From NCBI RefSeq assembly GCF_011769525.1, contig NZ_CP050440.1, forward strand, positions 62,001-126,000: DNA of 64,000 bases. Reading direction: 5' to 3'. The notes under the pieces were generated by a model. It had not been told where the DNA came from. It saw only the letters and a program-made list of their open reading frames with translations, and searched no databases. The position numbers and the translations under genes are program-made. This document shows positions 1-8,021 of this stretch, piece by piece. Source of the stretch: Tolypothrix sp. PCC 7910. GTDB lineage: Bacteria > Cyanobacteriota > Cyanobacteriia > Cyanobacteriales > Nostocaceae. The number at the start of each line of letters is the position of its first letter. The stretch's first letter is position 1.

Positions 1-2372
1 CCGCCAAATTGACCGCGTAATTGCTGATTTAACTGCTTTAATTCCACCCCAGAAGCGGCAACTGCAGCCTGATAGCGACCGTTATTGAGTTGGATATTTT
101 TGGCGGTAACTGTACCATCAGCTACATTCACTTTAGCTTCGCCAGTAGCTTGAATCGCTTCTGGTTTAAATGAATCAACCGTACCAGCAACTTGGAAATC
201 TCCAGTTAACCTACCGCCAAATTGCTTAAATGTCGGTGCTAACTGGGGCACAGATAAATTACTTGCCCGCAGTTGTGCCTGATACACACCGTTATTAAGT
301 TGGATATTTTTGGCTGTGACTGTACCATCAGCCACTAACAAATTACCCTCGCCAGTACCGCGCAGAGTTTTGAGGCTGAAGTTATCTCTGCTACCTGCTA
401 TTTGGAATGTACCAGCCAATGGCCCAGCTAAAGTAGGGTGAATATTTTTTAATACCCGTCCCAACCGTACATTATTGGCGACTAATTCAGCTGCAAAGTT
501 TTGGTCTTGTAGTTGCAGTTGAGAAATTGCTACAGTTCCTCCACCAATTTGCACCCCCGCACCTTCAGGGCGGATAGTAGCAATTGTAAATGGTGCTGTT
601 GTCCCAGACAGCCGTAGCCGACCGTAAAATTCTGCCCCCGTTAACGAGACATTTTGCAGTTTATTTTTATCTACAAAAGGTTCTAACTGCACACCCTTAG
701 CGTCAGCCACAGCTTGCCAACGTTGATTGGCATAAGTACCAGAACCTAGTACCTTACCACCAGCGACATTTAAAGCGACATTGCTAAAAGCCACAGTTCT
801 ATCTGGCGCAACGGTGGCTGTACCAGTAGCTGGGTAGGTTGCCTGTGGCGCTTGCCATTGCACTACAGTCTTAACGTCACCAGGGATACCATAGAGCTTG
901 CCTGTTCCTGAGACAGTACCGATTTGAAAAGATGGGGTAGTGTTGTAAACTTGGGCGATCGCATCCCCAGGAACATTGTTAGCAGTAAAATCAAAATCCA
1001 GTTGTGGTGTTTTCCCCAGTTTGACTGTACCGCCACCCGTAACCTTACCCCCAACGGTGGCTGTACCTTGAATATCCTTAAAGCTAATTAAGGAATTACT
1101 CGTAGAAAACTCAAATTTACTAGTAACATTTTTAAAGTCTACTTTGTCAATCTGGGCAGGTTTAAGTGTGCCAACTGTACCTGAGAGAATCGGTTTATTA
1201 ATGGCTCCCCCCAGTTGTACATCTGCCTTCACTTCTCCGATTACTGGTATAGGAAGATTTACCTTGAGAGTTTCCAAGGCATTATTTACATTTACCTGAT
1301 TGACTTGTCCGACTACTTTATAGCCAGTTTCTCGGTCAATGATTCCTGCAGCTACCAGGGGAATTTTGCCGTAATTAGTAGCTACTTTCTCTAATTTAAT
1401 TCCTAACCCTTGGAAACTAAGATTACCGTAGGTATTATTCAAAAGTTGCGGTAACCGGGTTATTTGAATCGCTACCCCTTGCAAAGCCGCACTACCATAC
1501 AACAAAGTCTGCTGCTGTGGCTGCAGTTGAATTTGCAAATCCCCGTTGACTCGCCCTGCTTGTAAAGTTAGAGGTAATTGGATAATCCTGGTAATATCCG
1601 CAGCTAGTAAATCTTGTCCTCGCAGCTGCAACTTAGCGGCTTGGGTCTTCAGCCCTGTTTCACCCTGAATTGCGATATTACCACCGCTGTCTGCTTGTGC
1701 CGCTATATCAAAGCGTAACAGCTGGTTGTCATTTAAAAGTTGACCAGTGCCATTGAGTTGGGAAAATGCTACAGGAACTTTCGCAACTTGGGGAATAGTT
1801 TGTAGTTGTGGCGAGATATTTACTGACGCTTGTGTTGGTGTAGCTGAGAGCAAGTTTACTAAAACCAGCTTGCCATTGCGTAAGCGAATATTCTCTAAAT
1901 CGGTTTTAATTGGCCCGCCTTTAGGGCCTAAAGCGATGCTAGTAGTCAACCAGCGCCCTTGCTCATCTTTTTCAATGTAAACATCTGGGTTGACTAAGGT
2001 AACATCTAGCTTGAGGGTGCGGTTCACAATTAACTGCAATGGATCAAAACCCACTTCCACTGCATCAACTGTCACTTTATCTGGATCTGTGGCGGTAGCT
2101 GGAATCGCTGAAGCGCCAAACCGCACCCCCATTAAAGAAAATTCTGTAACTTTGCCCAGTTCTACCGGACGGTTGAGTGTCGTAGTCAGATTTTTTTCGG
2201 CTAGCGGCGTTAACTCTTTTTGCACAAAATTCCATACCCGCCACATTCCGCCTAACACTGATAAAAGTAAAACTCCCCCTAAAGCAATACCACCGCGACT
2301 CAACACCAGCAACCAGAAACGCTTACGATTTGGGGAAGGGGAGTGATTAACTTGTTTAGGAAGCTTAGTCAT
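1..2372 (-). CDS. tamB: TamB-like translocation/assembly protein (5' part, runs off the left edge)
   Basis: About 790 N-terminal residues of a very large envelope protein; the stop lies beyond the window. The start is the ATG at 2370-2372 (MTKLPKQVNHSP). One transmembrane anchor follows at about residues 18-40 (FWLLVLSRGG, GVLLLSVLGG). The rest is long, weakly repetitive, beta-rich sequence full of short VxxxNVxLxxG-type strands, as in the TamB/DUF490 family and plant TIC236, which bridge the inner and outer membranes and help outer-membrane protein insertion or lipid transfer. Near the left edge a module containing VADGTVTAKNIQLNNG occurs twice (DNA about 60-130 and 300-370), so the beta-groove seems to grow by tandem duplication. 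Family assignment rests on architecture and composition; the C-terminal DUF490 core is not visible. Confidence 0.75.
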   Translation of the reverse strand, partial: MTKLPKQVNHSPSPNRKRFWLLVLSRGGIALGGVLLLSVLGGMWRVWNFVQKELTPLAEKNLTTTLNRPVELGKVTEFSLMGVRFGASAIPATATDPDKVTVDAVEVGFDPLQLIVNRTLKLDVTLVNPDVYIEKDEQGRWLTTSIALGPKGGPIKTDLENIRLRNGKLVLVNLLSATPTQASVNISPQLQTIPQVAKVPVAFSQLNGTGQLLNDNQLLRFDIAAQADSGGNIAIQGETGLKTQAAKLQLRGQDLLAADITRIIQLPLTLQAGRVNGDLQIQLQPQQQTLLYGSAALQGVAIQITRLPQLLNNTYGNLSFQGLGIKLEKVATNYGKIPLVAAGIIDRETGYKVVGQVNQVNVNNALETLKVNLPIPVIGEVKADVQLGGAINKPILSGTVGTLKPAQIDKVDFKNVTSKFEFSTSNSLISFKDIQGTATVGGKVTGGGTVKLGKTPQLDFDFTANNVPGDAIAQVYNTTPSFQIGTVSGTGKLYGIPGDVKTVVQWQAPQATYPATGTATVAPDRTVAFSNVALNVAGGKVLGSGTYANQRWQAVADAKGVQLEPFVDKNKLQNVSLTGAEFYGRLRLSGTTAPFTIATIRPEGAGVQIGGGTVAISQLQLQDQNFAAELVANNVRLGRVLKNIHPTLAGPLAGTFQIAGSRDNFSLKTLRGTGEGNLLVADGTVTAKNIQLNNGVYQAQLRASNLSVPQLAPTFKQFGGRLTGDFQVAGTVDSFKPEAIQATGEAKVNVADGTVTAKNIQLNNGRYQAAVAASGVELKQLNQQLRGQFG

Positions 2373-3002
2373 TTGCTGTCACTCTTTTTAGGCGAATGTA
2401 GCTGGCTCACTACTGGCATTAACGATTACTAGATTGCTCTGCCATTCCTAGAATACGTCAACTCAACCTCAGGACTGATGCTTGAATTGAGGAAATCGTT
2501 CTATTCAATAATATTGGCATTGTCAGGAATACCGTAATCAAGTAAACTACGCAAACTGTGCAATCAAAAATTTCTATACTGGCAGTGTTTCTCAGAGCGT
2601 AGTTCAGTATGCACACATCAATGGCAAGCTTAACTGGTTGAGACAGGCAAAACAGCAATAACTTCTACCCCAGTTTGGATGCCATTGTCATTCAGGAAAG
2701 TTGGTAACTGATGAAAACACATAATTCCTAGACGAAAACACCCTGGTGGGGTTCCAAAAATATTCTCTATCTAAAGAAATAGTTCTAGTGATTTGTCATT
2801 GGGTAATTGGTCATTGGTCATTGGTCATTGGTCATTTGTTCTTGTTTATTACTTCCCTAGTTACCCATTCTCCATTCCCCATTCCCCATTCCCCGTTCCC
2901 CAGTCTCCAGTCCCATTCAATGAAAATTCTGCCTCTCGACTTCCCCGAAGGCACAACCTAGAACTTTAATTAAGATATAGACGAGAAAACTATTAAAGAT
3001 AG
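2373..3002. other. Intergenic region between tamB and DUF3110 gene
   Basis: About 630 bases between divergent genes. No credible coding sequence; short open frames here have no family features. It contains the heptad repeats annotated at 2791-2915. Promoters for both flanking genes presumably lie here but no clear -35/-10 pair or Shine-Dalgarno stands out. Confidence 0.6.
2791..2915. repeat. STRR heptanucleotide repeats (TTGGTCA and CCCCATT types)
   Basis: Several head-to-tail copies of TTGGTCA/TTGTCAT (about 2808-2836) are followed by CCCCATT/CCCCAGT-like units (about 2870-2906). These are the short tandemly repeated repetitive sequences known from heterocystous cyanobacteria. Confidence 0.85.
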
Positions 3003-3425
3003 ATGATCACACCAATGCGCGTTTTTGTATTGATTTTCAATGCTGGAACGGAAAACGAGGGAATTCATACGGTTAAGGTAGGCGATCGCAATAAAATTCT
3101 GATGTTTGAGTCAGAAGATGATGCAACTCGCTTTGCTTTAATGCTAGAAGCTCAAGATTTCCTTACACCAAGCGTAGAAACGATTGATGCTGAAGAAATC
3201 AAGGAATTTTGTGCAAGCGCTGGTTACGATTGGGAACTTGTCCCCGAAAACAGTAATTCAGTCATAACTCCCCCAGAAATCAATTTAGAAGAAACCGATT
3301 GGAAACCTAATGCTGATGATACTGATGAGCAAACTTTCCGTTCTACCCAAACAGAGGAAGCAGCACCAGATATATCTGATTCTGAACTAGACAGTATTCG
3401 TCGTAGACTTGAGGGTTTATTGTAA
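3003..3425 (+). CDS. DUF3110 domain-containing protein
   Basis: 140 residues. The N-terminal ~75 residues (MRVFVLIFNAG, NEGIHTV, FESEDDATRFALMLEAQDF) match the cyanobacterial DUF3110 family, a small alpha/beta domain of unknown function; the C-terminal half is acidic and variable and ends in a short helix (DSELDSIRRRLEGLL). Family members usually begin MRVFV, so the ATG at 3015 is as likely a start as the one at 3003; neither has a strong ribosome binding site. No signal peptide or membrane segment. murQ follows after a 147-base repeat-filled gap; nothing links the two functionally. Confidence 0.82.
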   Translation: MITPMRVFVLIFNAGTENEGIHTVKVGDRNKILMFESEDDATRFALMLEAQDFLTPSVETIDAEEIKEFCASAGYDWELVPENSNSVITPPEINLEETDWKPNADDTDEQTFRSTQTEEAAPDISDSELDSIRRRLEGLL

Positions 3426-3566
3426 TTGGGGATGGGGACTGGGGATTAGGGATTGGGGACTGGGAAAAGCAGGGGAGCAGGGAGCAGAGGGAAAAATAAC
3501 AAACACCAATTACCAATTACCCATTACCCATTACCCAATAACAAATGACAAATGACAAAGGACAAA
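3426..3566. repeat. STRR heptad repeats before murQ
   Basis: Mixed GGGGATT/GGGGACT units, then CAATTACC and ATGACAA units, ending just before the murQ start. The last in-frame ATG of this tract (3573) is used as the murQ start. Confidence 0.85.
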
Positions 3567-3572
3567 TAATAA

Positions 3573-4499
3573 ATGACAAATTTGCAAGAACGTGGCTATC
3601 TTTTGACCGAACAAGTAAATGCTAACAGCCTAAATTTAGACCAAATAAGTTCTATAGAACTGGTGGAATTGTTTAATAGCGAAGACCAAAAGGCAGTAGC
3701 AGCAGTAGCGGCGGCTAAGGAGCAGTTAGCCCAGGCAATTGATTATACAGCCGAACGTCTGCGTCAAGGAGGACGATTATTTTATATTGGTGCGGGGACA
3801 AGTGGAAGATTAGGGGTGTTAGATGCTGCGGAATGTCCACCAACTTTTTGTACACCGCCAGAACTGGTACAAGGAATTATTGCTGGTGGTGCTGGTGCAT
3901 TGGTGCGTAGTTCTGAAGATTTAGAAGACAGGGCTGAGGATGGAGAAACTGCGATCGCCCAACGGCAAATTACGCAATTAGATGTAGTAGTCGGTATTAC
4001 TGCTGGTGGGACAACTCCTTACGTGCATGGAGCGCTGAATGCTGCCCGCCAGAGGGGTGCAATCACGATTTTTATGGCTTGCGTACCTACAGAGCAAGTT
4101 AAATTCGATGCCGACGTTGATATTCGCCTGTTAACCGGGCCAGAAGTACTGGCTGGTTCCACTCGCCTGAAAGCTGGTACAGTCACCAAGCTAGCTTTAA
4201 ATATTCTTTCTACTGGGGTGATGGTGAAGCTGGGTAAAGTGTACGGCAATCGCATGGTGGATGTGGCGGTAACTAATCAAAAATTACGCGATCGCGCTTT
4301 GCGAATTTTGCAAGACCTCACCGATTTAAGCCGAGAAGATGCGGGTGTGTTACTAGATCGTAGCGGCAATTGGGTGAAGTTGGCGCTATTAATGCACTGG
4401 ACTGGTTTAGATAAAGAAGAAGGCGATCGTCTTTTGGCAGAACATCAAGGTAATTTGAGGGTAGCTATTGCCAATTACCACAATGTCAACAAAACCTGA
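3573..4499 (+). CDS. murQ: N-acetylmuramic acid 6-phosphate etherase
   Basis: 308 residues, normal length for MurQ. The enzyme cleaves the D-lactyl ether of MurNAc-6-phosphate, giving GlcNAc-6-phosphate and D-lactate in cytoplasmic recycling of cell-wall sugars. The SIS-domain signature GAGTSGRLGVLDAAECPPTF, the second segment VGITAGGTTPYVHGAL, and EVLAGSTRLKAGTVTKLALN with NRMVDV all match the family. The N-terminus (MTNLQERGYLLTEQVN) aligns well with MurQ proteins even though the start ATG sits at the edge of an ATGACAA repeat tract. It is a stand-alone gene here, with no AnmK or phosphotransferase partner beside it. Confidence 0.95.
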   Translation: MTNLQERGYLLTEQVNANSLNLDQISSIELVELFNSEDQKAVAAVAAAKEQLAQAIDYTAERLRQGGRLFYIGAGTSGRLGVLDAAECPPTFCTPPELVQGIIAGGAGALVRSSEDLEDRAEDGETAIAQRQITQLDVVVGITAGGTTPYVHGALNAARQRGAITIFMACVPTEQVKFDADVDIRLLTGPEVLAGSTRLKAGTVTKLALNILSTGVMVKLGKVYGNRMVDVAVTNQKLRDRALRILQDLTDLSREDAGVLLDRSGNWVKLALLMHWTGLDKEEGDRLLAEHQGNLRVAIANYHNVNKT

Positions 4500-5289
4500 T
4501 AATAATTGTTGATCAAAATGCGCTTAATACAGCTTAACGAATCAACCTTTGTTTGTATAGCAACACCTTTATAGTGCAGCACAGTATCAATCAACTCATG
4601 ATGCTAAATCAGTCAAAAGTTCATAGGAGCAATTTTTTGACTTTTGAATTGATGGCAGTACTAGAGTATCGCATTAAGCGCACTTTTTTGAAGCTTAATA
4701 ACTATTATTGGCGCTTTTTAGCGCTTTTTAGCGTTAAATTATTGAGTTTTTATAGGGGCAGTAGAATTTGGGTAAAATTACTTATTTAATAAAAAATATC
4801 AAGACTTATTAAGTTATTATTGCAACCAAATTCAGCCCAAAAAATCCAACAATCAATCTAATTCACACAATTCAACCAAAACTTACAAAATCAACAAAAA
4901 TTTCCAACAAAAACCAACTGCTTCATAAATATAAATCAGTAGAAATCCTGATCGTTATTCAACTTCAAAAAGCATAGAATCATATTCTACACCTGCATAT
5001 ATCATAATTAATCAATTATGGTGAAAAATAAAGGCGCTAATCACGGGTTATTCCTTGGCAGATAACTCATCTATTAGCCCTATTTTTGCTATTCTTTGGG
5101 TTGATAACGCTCATGCTTGACTTTGTAGTTATATATTTAGTCTCTACAAAATAAATAGCAACATCCCGGAGATTTTTCCCAATATATTGGTATTTATTCA
5201 AGCGTGTTTATTTTGACTAATATATGGGTAATGTAGTGTTAGCAGGGCTGATTTTTTAGTCAAATACCAAAATATATTTAGTCAAAAAA
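4500..5289. other. Long AT-rich intergenic region upstream of pixG
   Basis: About 790 bases without a credible gene. Visible items: a direct repeat of GCGCTTTTTA at 4711-4730; a strongly G-depleted stretch (about 4820-4925, only a few G in over 100 bases on the plus strand); and a two-part hairpin (GCTAAT 5036-5041 with ATTAGC 5073-5078, GTTAT 5047-5051 with ATAAC 5062-5066) followed by a T run, which could end a short transcript. A TTAGTCAAA motif cluster lies next to pixG and is listed separately. Confidence 0.6.
5211..5287 (+). promoter_or_regulatory. Three TTAGTCAAA boxes upstream of pixG (putative operator)
   Basis: TTTTGACTAA (5211-5220) is the inverse of TTAGTCAAA at 5256-5264 and TTAGTCAAAA at 5278-5287, the last ending three bases before the pixG ATG. 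One inverted plus two direct copies within 77 bases suggests a protein-binding site; the regulator is unknown. Confidence 0.35.
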
Positions 5290-6474
5290 ATGGTCATATT
5301 AGGTAATGTGCTTAATGAATTTAAAAATTGTACACAATTACAGTACAACGGCAAGTTAAATCTTCAAAGCGCAAAAAATCACAAATGGAGCTTTTATTAT
5401 CGTCTAGGGCGAATAATTTGGGCATCAGGAGGGATTCATCCCTTTCGCCGTTGGCGAAGACAAATGGTGCAAAACTGCCCGGAAATTGATGTAGATAAGA
5501 TACGTTTAAGTTCTCAAGACGTAGCAATTGAATACTGGGATTATCGGCTTTTAGAAATTTTATATAAAAAACAAAAAATTCAAAGAGAGCAATTTCATAA
5601 TATTGTAGAACATACAATAGCAGAATTATTTTTTGATTTAGCTCAGGAGTCTGATTTTTCAGATTTAACTTGCAATCGTAGCCAAGAATTGATTGTAGAA
5701 ATGCCCATGAGCTTTACCAGCGCAGATGTCTCTTTAAAACAGATGCATGATTCGTGGAAGATTTGGTCAGAAGCAGGTTTAGCAAATTTATATCCTGATT
5801 TAGCACCTATAATTCGTAAGCCAGAACAACTCCAGCAATTAGTAAGTCCAGCTGTTTACAACAACTTTGTAAACTTGATCAATGGGAAATATACACTGCG
5901 AGATTTAGCGATAAGAATGAAGCAGAATCCATTACCCGTTGCTCGCTCATTACTGCCTTATATACTTAAAGGTATTATTGAACTTATAGAAGTACCTGAC
6001 TTACCATTAACAGTTGTTGAAGTTCAGAATAATTCTACGCCAATAACGCCTCAAAAGCCCAATGCACCTTTGGTAGCTTGTGTAGATGATAGCCCCCAAG
6101 TTGGGAAACTTTTAGAAGAAATTATCACTTCGCATGGGCTAAGATTTATCAAAATCCATGATGCTGTACAAGCTTTACCAATTCTCATTCAAAATAAACC
6201 AGACTTAATTTTCTTAGATTTAATGATGCCTATTGCTAGTGGTTACGAAATCTGCACTCAGTTGCGGCGAATTTCTGCCTTTGCTCACACACCAATAATT
6301 ATCCTCACAGGTAATGATGGACTTTTAGATAGAGTTCGCGCTAAAGTGGTTGGCTCTACAGATTTTCTTACTAAACCTGTGGCCAGTGATAAAGTAATGG
6401 GTATTGTGCGTAAGTATTTACCTATCCAAGCTTCCTCAACCAAGAAAAACACCTCTCACGTTAATAGTATGTAA
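5290..6474 (+). CDS. pixG: PatA-type response regulator (PATAN + REC), phototaxis cluster
   Basis: 394 residues. The N-terminal half is a PATAN domain (signature GRIIWASGGIHPFRRWRRQ at about residues 38-56) as in PatA/PixG. The C-terminal receiver (about 260-385) has the acidic pair in CVDDS, phosphoacceptor Asp in FLDLMMP and Lys in LTKP. In cyanobacteria PATAN-REC proteins head chemotaxis-like operons and control type IV pilus polarity or hormogonium behaviour. Here CheY, CheW, photoreceptor-MCP and CheA follow in the same order as pixG-H-I-J-L (ptx in Nostoc punctiforme). The ATG at 5290 has no Shine-Dalgarno and lies directly behind TTAGTCAAA boxes. The 540-base gap to the next gene suggests a second promoter. 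The hmp cluster has the same gene order; the bilin GAF domains of the MCP favour pix/ptx. Confidence 0.85.
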   Translation: MVILGNVLNEFKNCTQLQYNGKLNLQSAKNHKWSFYYRLGRIIWASGGIHPFRRWRRQMVQNCPEIDVDKIRLSSQDVAIEYWDYRLLEILYKKQKIQREQFHNIVEHTIAELFFDLAQESDFSDLTCNRSQELIVEMPMSFTSADVSLKQMHDSWKIWSEAGLANLYPDLAPIIRKPEQLQQLVSPAVYNNFVNLINGKYTLRDLAIRMKQNPLPVARSLLPYILKGIIELIEVPDLPLTVVEVQNNSTPITPQKPNAPLVACVDDSPQVGKLLEEIITSHGLRFIKIHDAVQALPILIQNKPDLIFLDLMMPIASGYEICTQLRRISAFAHTPIIILTGNDGLLDRVRAKVVGSTDFLTKPVASDKVMGIVRKYLPIQASSTKKNTSHVNSM

Positions 6475-7015
6475 TGCAAGTATGACTATTAAGTAAGTAC
6501 CTGTTTTTACTGGCTTATTAGACTGCGTATAACAAAAAAATTATTAAACCCAAATTTTTCACCCAAAACAATTAGCTAACTCTTTAGCTGAAAGATTTTC
6601 CAGCTTTTTTAAACTTATATTAAACTCTGATAATTCTCCAAGAGGGTGATGTTTTCAGGACTTGATGACTTGATAAACGAATTTATAGATTATCCCAGTT
6701 CCAGCAATATTTTCAGATCTGACACGGGTAAAATTTGATGTGCCCCAAAAAATCGGTTACTTCCCAAGCCAGAGTTTAAGTCTGACAGCCTGCAATATCA
6801 TGTATGAATCGATTCAAAATTAACCTATCAATCTAGCAAATTTTTCTGAAAAGCTAGTTGAATATAACAATCAAATATATCTTCTTTATCAAAATTAATG
6901 CTTAGTTTTGGTCTTTAAGTGCTTTTTCTGAGGCTAATGTATGAAAAATGCATTAGCTTGATAAAAGCCAAATTTTTTGTTGAAAATCACAGTAGAACTT
7001 TAATAGGAAATTAAT
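6475..7015. other. Intergenic region between pixG and pixH
   Basis: About 540 AT-rich bases inside an otherwise tightly packed cluster. No coding sequence or hairpin stands out; a separate promoter for pixHIJL is likely. Confidence 0.5.
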
Positions 7016-7381
7016 ATGAATACTGTTTTAGTTGTTGAAGATGGTTTGACTGACATGGAAATCATCAGTAGTTACTTGCAACAGGCAGGATATTATGTCA
7101 TGAGTGCCAAAACTAGTGAAGAAGCTCAATCCCAAATAGACAGAACAAAGCCTGATGTCATATTCCTTGATGTAATTTTGCCTGGTAAAAGTGGTTATGA
7201 AATTTGTAGAGAACTAAAAACTAATCCTCAGACTAGTAACATACCCGTAGTTTTTTGTTCAACTAAAAATAATGATGTGGATAAAGTCTGGGGTAATATG
7301 CTCGGTGCCGAAGCTTACTTATCAAAACCTGTTGATCGCAAAGAATTAGTAGAAACTTTACAGCGATTAATTAATCATTAG
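7016..7381 (+). CDS. pixH: CheY-type response regulator
   Basis: 121 residues, a single receiver domain with no output domain. It shows the acidic pocket VVEDG, the phosphoacceptor Asp in VIFLDVILPGKSGYE, Ser/Thr in FCSTK and the conserved Lys in LSKPV. Proteins of this type (PixH/PilH) receive phosphate from the cluster's CheA and act on pilus motors or as a phosphate sink. The ATG is preceded by TAGGAAATTAAT, a reasonable ribosome binding site. It sits between the PATAN regulator and CheW, 62 bases before the latter. Confidence 0.88.
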   Translation: MNTVLVVEDGLTDMEIISSYLQQAGYYVMSAKTSEEAQSQIDRTKPDVIFLDVILPGKSGYEICRELKTNPQTSNIPVVFCSTKNNDVDKVWGNMLGAEAYLSKPVDRKELVETLQRLINH

Positions 7382-7443
7382 GCTGAGGAATTGAGGAATA
7401 AGTAAACAGACAATAAATATCACCTGACAAAGGAAAAATTATT

Positions 7444-7917
7444 TTGGAAACCAAACAAAAATTTTTAAGTTTTAATTTGGGAGCCAAGGATATAGGCGTA
7501 ATTCAACTACAGCATATCACTGAAGTTTTACAAATATCATTGGCAGAAATCTGCGGTGTGCCTCAAATGCCTAATTGTGTCTTGGGTATTTACAACTGGC
7601 GTGGCGAAATGCTTTGGTTAGTTGATTTAGAGGAGATGCTAGGGTATTCTTCACTGTTACAAGGCTCCCATTTAGTTGCCAAAATGATGGCGATTGTTAT
7701 AGAAAATGAGGGTAAATCTTTAGGTTTATTGGTACGTCAATTGACCGATATTGAGTGGCTAAATACTCAAGAAATGAAAACACCCTCTGCGGAATTGTTT
7801 TCGCCAGCACTATCACCATTTTTACAAGGCTACTTTATTAGTCCTAATGAAGAGATGATGTTTACCTTAGATGCTTTAACCATTATCCAAGCTCCTATAT
7901 GGGGTAATCATAATTAA
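7444..7917 (+). CDS. pixI: CheW-like coupling protein
   Basis: 157 residues, one CheW domain: ITEVLQISLAEICGVPQMPNCVLGIYNWRGEMLWLVDLEEMLG and a second half ending DALTIIQAPIW. CheW couples the photoreceptor-MCP to CheA. The start is a TTG at 7444 (METKQKFLSFNLG) supported by AAAGGA about 10 bases upstream; no suitable ATG precedes the conserved region. It is in line with the downstream MCP, about 100 bases away. Confidence 0.88.
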   Translation: METKQKFLSFNLGAKDIGVIQLQHITEVLQISLAEICGVPQMPNCVLGIYNWRGEMLWLVDLEEMLGYSSLLQGSHLVAKMMAIVIENEGKSLGLLVRQLTDIEWLNTQEMKTPSAELFSPALSPFLQGYFISPNEEMMFTLDALTIIQAPIWGNHN

Positions 7918-8021
7918 AATTTGGTAATTGATCAGAGAAATTATTCTTTCGATTACCAGATTTTTATTTTCAATTGGAATCTAGAAAATTATTAGTAATT
8001 AAACTTAGTGAGGGGTGTAAA

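Noticed and set aside
2458-2658. 66-residue minus-strand open frame upstream of tamB
   Set aside because: No family features and random-looking composition; kept as intergenic.
4553-4789. 78-residue plus-strand open frame after murQ
   Set aside because: No recognisable family, AT-rich intergenic composition, no ribosome binding site.
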